From assembly GCA_913060465.1 (NCBI GenBank), contig CAJXTR010000008.1:1-34144 (forward strand): a stretch of 34,144 nucleotides of DNA, read 5' to 3'. The position numbers and the translations under genes are program-made. This document shows positions 31,656-34,144 of this stretch, one piece after another (within the stretch, counting starts at the first letter, position 1; every line of letters begins with the position of its first letter). The DNA comes from an uncultured Cryomorphaceae bacterium. GTDB lineage: Bacteria; Bacteroidota; Bacteroidia; Flavobacteriales; Schleiferiaceae. The notes under the pieces are model-generated. The model ran no database searches and was not told where the DNA came from. It saw only the letters and a program-made list of their open reading frames with translations.

Positions 31656-32420
31656 ATGGCCACAACCTTTTATAAATATCACGGCGCAGGTAATGATTTC
31701 ATCCTATTCGATAATAGGCTGGGAGACATTTCGCTATCTACTGAACAAGTGGCAGCCCTCTGTCACCGTCACTTTGGCATTGGAGCGGACGGTTTGATGC
31801 TTCTTGAAAAACCCCAACGCGATGGTGATCATTTCCACATGGTCTACTACAACTCTGATGGCAATGAAAGCACCATGTGTGGTAATGGGGGGAGATGTAT
31901 TTCGCTGTTCGCACACGATCTTGGTATTGTTGAAAACCGTGCGTTATTCACAGCCATAGATGGCCCACATTGGGCAGAGATTGAAGAAGGTCGCGTACGT
32001 TTAGGCATGGTAGATGCCAGCCCTATTACGGAGCGCAATGGCGGCTTTTTTATCGATACAGGATCGCCGCATCATGTGGAGTTGCGCCAAGCAGGGCCTG
32101 ATTTTCATACAACTGCACAAAATTTGCGCAATGCCTACGGCGAATCAGGGTGTAATATAAACTTTGTCCAGGCCTGTAATGATGAAATGTCCATCCGTAC
32201 CTATGAACGTGGGGTAGAGGGTGAGACCTTGGCATGTGGAACAGGTGCTACGGGTGCGGCCATAGTGGCTGTGGCGAAGCAATGGGTCTCCGCCGCACCG
32301 GTGAAACTATATGCCCAAGGTGGGGTCTTGGAGGTCGATTTTAAAGGAGAAGGACCCTACACAGATGTTGTATTGACCGGACCTGCAGTAAAAGTATTTG
32401 AAGGAACTATCAAACTATAA
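31656..32420 (+). CDS. dapF: Diaminopimelate epimerase
   Basis: The product is 254 aa. Both catalytic cysteines are visible: C75 in STMCGNGGRCISLF and C194 in LACGTGATGAAIV. The substrate-binding motifs FYKYHGAGNDFILFDN and FVQACNDEMSIRTYERGVEG are also present. It interconverts LL- and meso-diaminopimelate, giving the lysine precursor and the peptidoglycan cross-linking residue. It heads a compact run with the GNAT gene (four-base gap), mltG and a sulfurtransferase, three of them coupled by overlapping codons. Confidence 0.97.
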   Translation: MATTFYKYHGAGNDFILFDNRLGDISLSTEQVAALCHRHFGIGADGLMLLEKPQRDGDHFHMVYYNSDGNESTMCGNGGRCISLFAHDLGIVENRALFTAIDGPHWAEIEEGRVRLGMVDASPITERNGGFFIDTGSPHHVELRQAGPDFHTTAQNLRNAYGESGCNINFVQACNDEMSIRTYERGVEGETLACGTGATGAAIVAVAKQWVSAAPVKLYAQGGVLEVDFKGEGPYTDVVLTGPAVKVFEGTIKL

Positions 32421-32424
32421 ACCT

Positions 32425-32937
32425 ATGATACCAGTTGGAGAAATTGGCTTTTTGAGAGCCCCAGAACAATCGGACCTCAAATGGTTAATGCATCTTGAGA
32501 ATGATATGACCTTGTGGTATGTCGCCACGACGAAGGAACCGTTTTCTACTTTAACGATGCAGTCGTATTTAGCTAGACACCAGAGTGTTGTGACGGATCA
32601 GCAGTTGCGACTAGTCTTTGAAGTAGATGGCGACCCTGTTGGGGCTGTAGATGTCTTTGATTATGATCCTACAGTGAATAAAGCCGGGGTGGGCATCATC
32701 TTAGAAATGAAACACCGCGGCAAAGGATGGAGTAAACTGATGTTGGCTGCATTTGAAAATTATTGTAGTAAGGTTCTAAATATCCAGAACCTCTATGCGC
32801 ATGTGCCGTTACACAATGAACCAAGCCTAGCCTTATTTACGGGGGCCGATTATACTATCGTTGGCGACCTGAAAAATTGGATTTGGATGCATGGAAATCA
32901 CGACGATGTGCGCCTTTTCCAAAAGATTTTAGGATGA
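32425..32937 (+). CDS. GNAT family N-acetyltransferase
   Basis: I start it at the ATG at 32425 (MIPVGEIGFLRAPEQSDLKW). The track start at 32398 lies inside dapF. The product is 170 aa with a GNAT fold of the RimJ/RimL or SpeG-like branch. The acetyl-CoA loop is MKHRGKGWSKLML at about residues 94-106, followed by LYAHVPLHNEPSLALFTGAD, where Asn-Glu-Pro-Ser is typical. The acceptor cannot be predicted; an amino acid, polyamine or antibiotic are all possible. Its stop overlaps the mltG start (ATGA), so translation is coupled. Confidence 0.9.
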   Translation: MIPVGEIGFLRAPEQSDLKWLMHLENDMTLWYVATTKEPFSTLTMQSYLARHQSVVTDQQLRLVFEVDGDPVGAVDVFDYDPTVNKAGVGIILEMKHRGKGWSKLMLAAFENYCSKVLNIQNLYAHVPLHNEPSLALFTGADYTIVGDLKNWIWMHGNHDDVRLFQKILG

Positions 32938-33962
32938 AAAAAGCGCTCGTAGTACTCTTTGGACTTTTGGTCCCTGCGGCATTGATCTATGTAGCTTATA
33001 CCGGCTACAATGTGATCTTTGAACCGAATGTCAATCCAGATAAGGTGCCGTATGCTTTGTATGTCAATGAGGGAACTACGGCGGAAAAACTATTTGCTAC
33101 ACTGCTCGAAGACGAGGTATTGCTCGATCCGCAAGGGTTCTTACTATTGGCCAAAAACAAAGGTTTGGCTAAGGTGAAATCGGGACATTACATCATTGAG
33201 GAAGGTATGAGTAACAATACCTTGATCAATTCATTAAAAGCAGGTCTGCAGCAGCCCATTCGTATTACCTTCAATAGCGCCGCTGACCTTGAAGATTTGG
33301 CCGGTAAGCTCGGAAAGCAGTTGCTTGCGGACAGCGCAGATCTATACAAAGCATTGAAACAACCGATGGATGGCTGGGAAGGTCCATTGGCCATGGGGGC
33401 GTTTCTACCCGATACGTATGAAGTGTATTGGAATGCTTCGGCAAAATCTATTGCCATGAAGCTGTACCAAAACACCATTGCTTTCTGGACGCCGACGCGC
33501 ATTAAACAGGCGGAGGCACTGAAATTGACGCCGGGTGAGGTAAGTACCTTGGCCAGTATCGTTATGAAGGAAAGCAGTAAGGCTAGTGATCGGCCGATGG
33601 TGGCCCGATTATATTTGAATAGGCTTCAAAAAGGCATGAAGCTACAAGCGGATCCGACGGTGATCTTTGCGCTAAAAGACATCAATCCAGACGAACCGGT
33701 TCGTCGAGTGCTTACAAAGGACTTAAAGCTGGATCATCCGTACAATACCTATATGATCAAGGGTTTGCCACCCGGCCCCATTTGTGTTCCTGAAAAAGCA
33801 GCGTTGCTAGCGGTTTTAGAGGCGCCTAAGCATGATTATTTATTTATGTGTGCTAATCCAGATAACCTTGGCTACCATGCCTTCGCACGCAATTACGCAG
33901 GCCATTTAATAAACCAACGTCGTTGGACGCAGTATTTAGATTCGCGTAAAATCTACCGATAA
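32934..33962 (+). CDS. mltG: Endolytic transglycosylase MltG
   Basis: I start it at the ATG at 32934, which overlaps the GNAT stop and gives an immediate membrane anchor (MKKALVVLFGLLVPAALIYV). The product is 342 aa, the usual size. A LysM-like/wing region (about 40-110) precedes the YceG domain. The active-site stretch STLASIVMKESSKASDRP carries E213, with LYLNRLQKGMKLQADPTVIF and NTYMIKGLPPGPI downstream. MltG cuts nascent glycan strands and sets their length. In Escherichia coli the same stretch reads EKET, so the first Glu is Met here while the second is retained. Which of the two is catalytic should be checked by alignment. Confidence 0.95.
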   Translation: MKKALVVLFGLLVPAALIYVAYTGYNVIFEPNVNPDKVPYALYVNEGTTAEKLFATLLEDEVLLDPQGFLLLAKNKGLAKVKSGHYIIEEGMSNNTLINSLKAGLQQPIRITFNSAADLEDLAGKLGKQLLADSADLYKALKQPMDGWEGPLAMGAFLPDTYEVYWNASAKSIAMKLYQNTIAFWTPTRIKQAEALKLTPGEVSTLASIVMKESSKASDRPMVARLYLNRLQKGMKLQADPTVIFALKDINPDEPVRRVLTKDLKLDHPYNTYMIKGLPPGPICVPEKAALLAVLEAPKHDYLFMCANPDNLGYHAFARNYAGHLINQRRWTQYLDSRKIYR

Positions 33963-34144
33963 TGGGGACCGTTATTTCAGCAGCATCGGCTGCAGCCTTG
34001 CATGGATCCGCTGTATTCTGTGATGTCGTTGCAGGTCATATTCCTGGTGCAATCAATATGCCTTTGACAGAGGTTCTTGAGAATGGCCAATTCCTAGCGC
34101 CACAAGCACTGAAAGAACATTTCGTGGCTCTATCTGAAAATCAG
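33962..34144 (+). CDS. Rhodanese-type sulfurtransferase, cut by the right window edge
   Basis: The first 61 codons are visible. The ATG at 33962 shares its A with the mltG stop (TAATG), so the two are coupled. The signature AGHIPGAINMPLTEVLENGQF is that of rhodanese/SseA-type domains, which carry a sulfur on a catalytic Cys located further downstream, outside the window. Ahead of it, AVFCDVVAGHIPGA is shorter than usual. The stretch of about 10-15 residues that normally links the first strand (DxR) to GHIPGA is missing, so the Arg of that motif is absent. The start is clear, but the function of the whole protein cannot be judged. Confidence 0.75.
   Translation, partial: MGTVISAASAAALHGSAVFCDVVAGHIPGAINMPLTEVLENGQFLAPQALKEHFVALSENQ

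Noticed and set aside
1-34144. CRISPR arrays, tRNA or rRNA genes, insertion sequences, integrases
   Set aside because: I looked for regularly spaced repeats, cloverleaf-like blocks, transposase motifs and terminal inverted repeats and saw none. A tRNA scan was not possible.

Overview
The window is a piece of a Bacteroidota chromosome, most likely from Flavobacteriales. It has no obvious Shine-Dalgarno pattern. Several genes are preceded by the Bacteroidota sigma-factor -7 box TAnnTTTG. The gene orders zapA / 6S RNA / rny and rpmB-rpmG-DUF4295-ftsY-rimO are ones I associate with this group, and a TonB-dependent receptor, a DUF4295 protein and an extended GAPDH are also typical. I cannot name a genus. 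Almost all of the sequence is densely coding, and no gene-free stretch exceeds 300 bases.

Layout from left to right. (1) 1-313 is a HigB-like toxin of the RelE/ParE superfamily, minus strand, cut by the window edge. It is missing from the ORF track because it has no stop inside the window. A near-perfect palindrome lies just upstream. (2) 426-5170, minus strand, reads as one operon: M23 peptidase, a free-standing carboxypeptidase-like regulatory-domain protein, a TonB-dependent receptor and a 78-aa unknown. (3) 5216-7616, plus strand: a coiled-coil protein, zapA (GTG start), a 6S RNA gene that folds convincingly by eye, rny, and a strong terminator. (4) 7811-9139: two small surface or exported proteins, one of them AT-rich compared with its surroundings. 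(5) 9125-11253: a nucleoside phosphorylase and cinA, divergent, with face-to-face promoter boxes in a 35-base gap. (6) 11258-14247: rpmB, rpmG, a 48-aa DUF4295 protein too short for the track, a terminator, ftsY and rimO. (7) 14324-16759: cydAB. (8) 16779-22227: a LysM protein that looks like a transglycosylase without its catalytic core, two SGNH-hydrolase-like proteins and an MBOAT acyltransferase, in a tightly packed run. (9) 22265-25592: a BNR-repeat protein and a SulP anion transporter with an extra C-terminal domain. (10) 25668-27374: miaE-like and gcvT. (11) 27486-28376: a small unknown protein divergent from an Lrp/AsnC regulator. (12) 28468-31547, minus strand: an N-terminally extended GAPDH and a Do/HtrA protease. 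(13) 31656-34144: dapF, a GNAT acetyltransferase, mltG and the start of a rhodanese-type sulfurtransferase.

Most genes are housekeeping. Envelope work recurs: M23 peptidase, LysM protein, SGNH/MBOAT, HtrA, DapF (the meso-diaminopimelate precursor of peptidoglycan) and MltG (glycan-strand release). The best candidate for something under-described is the LysM-SGNH-SGNH-MBOAT cassette at 16779-22227. By analogy with PatA/PatB, DltB/DltD and AlgI/AlgJ/AlgX it may O-acylate a cell-envelope glycan; this is an inference. All coordinates, motifs and base pairings were read by eye from the sequence and the ORF track. No database search or folding program was run.
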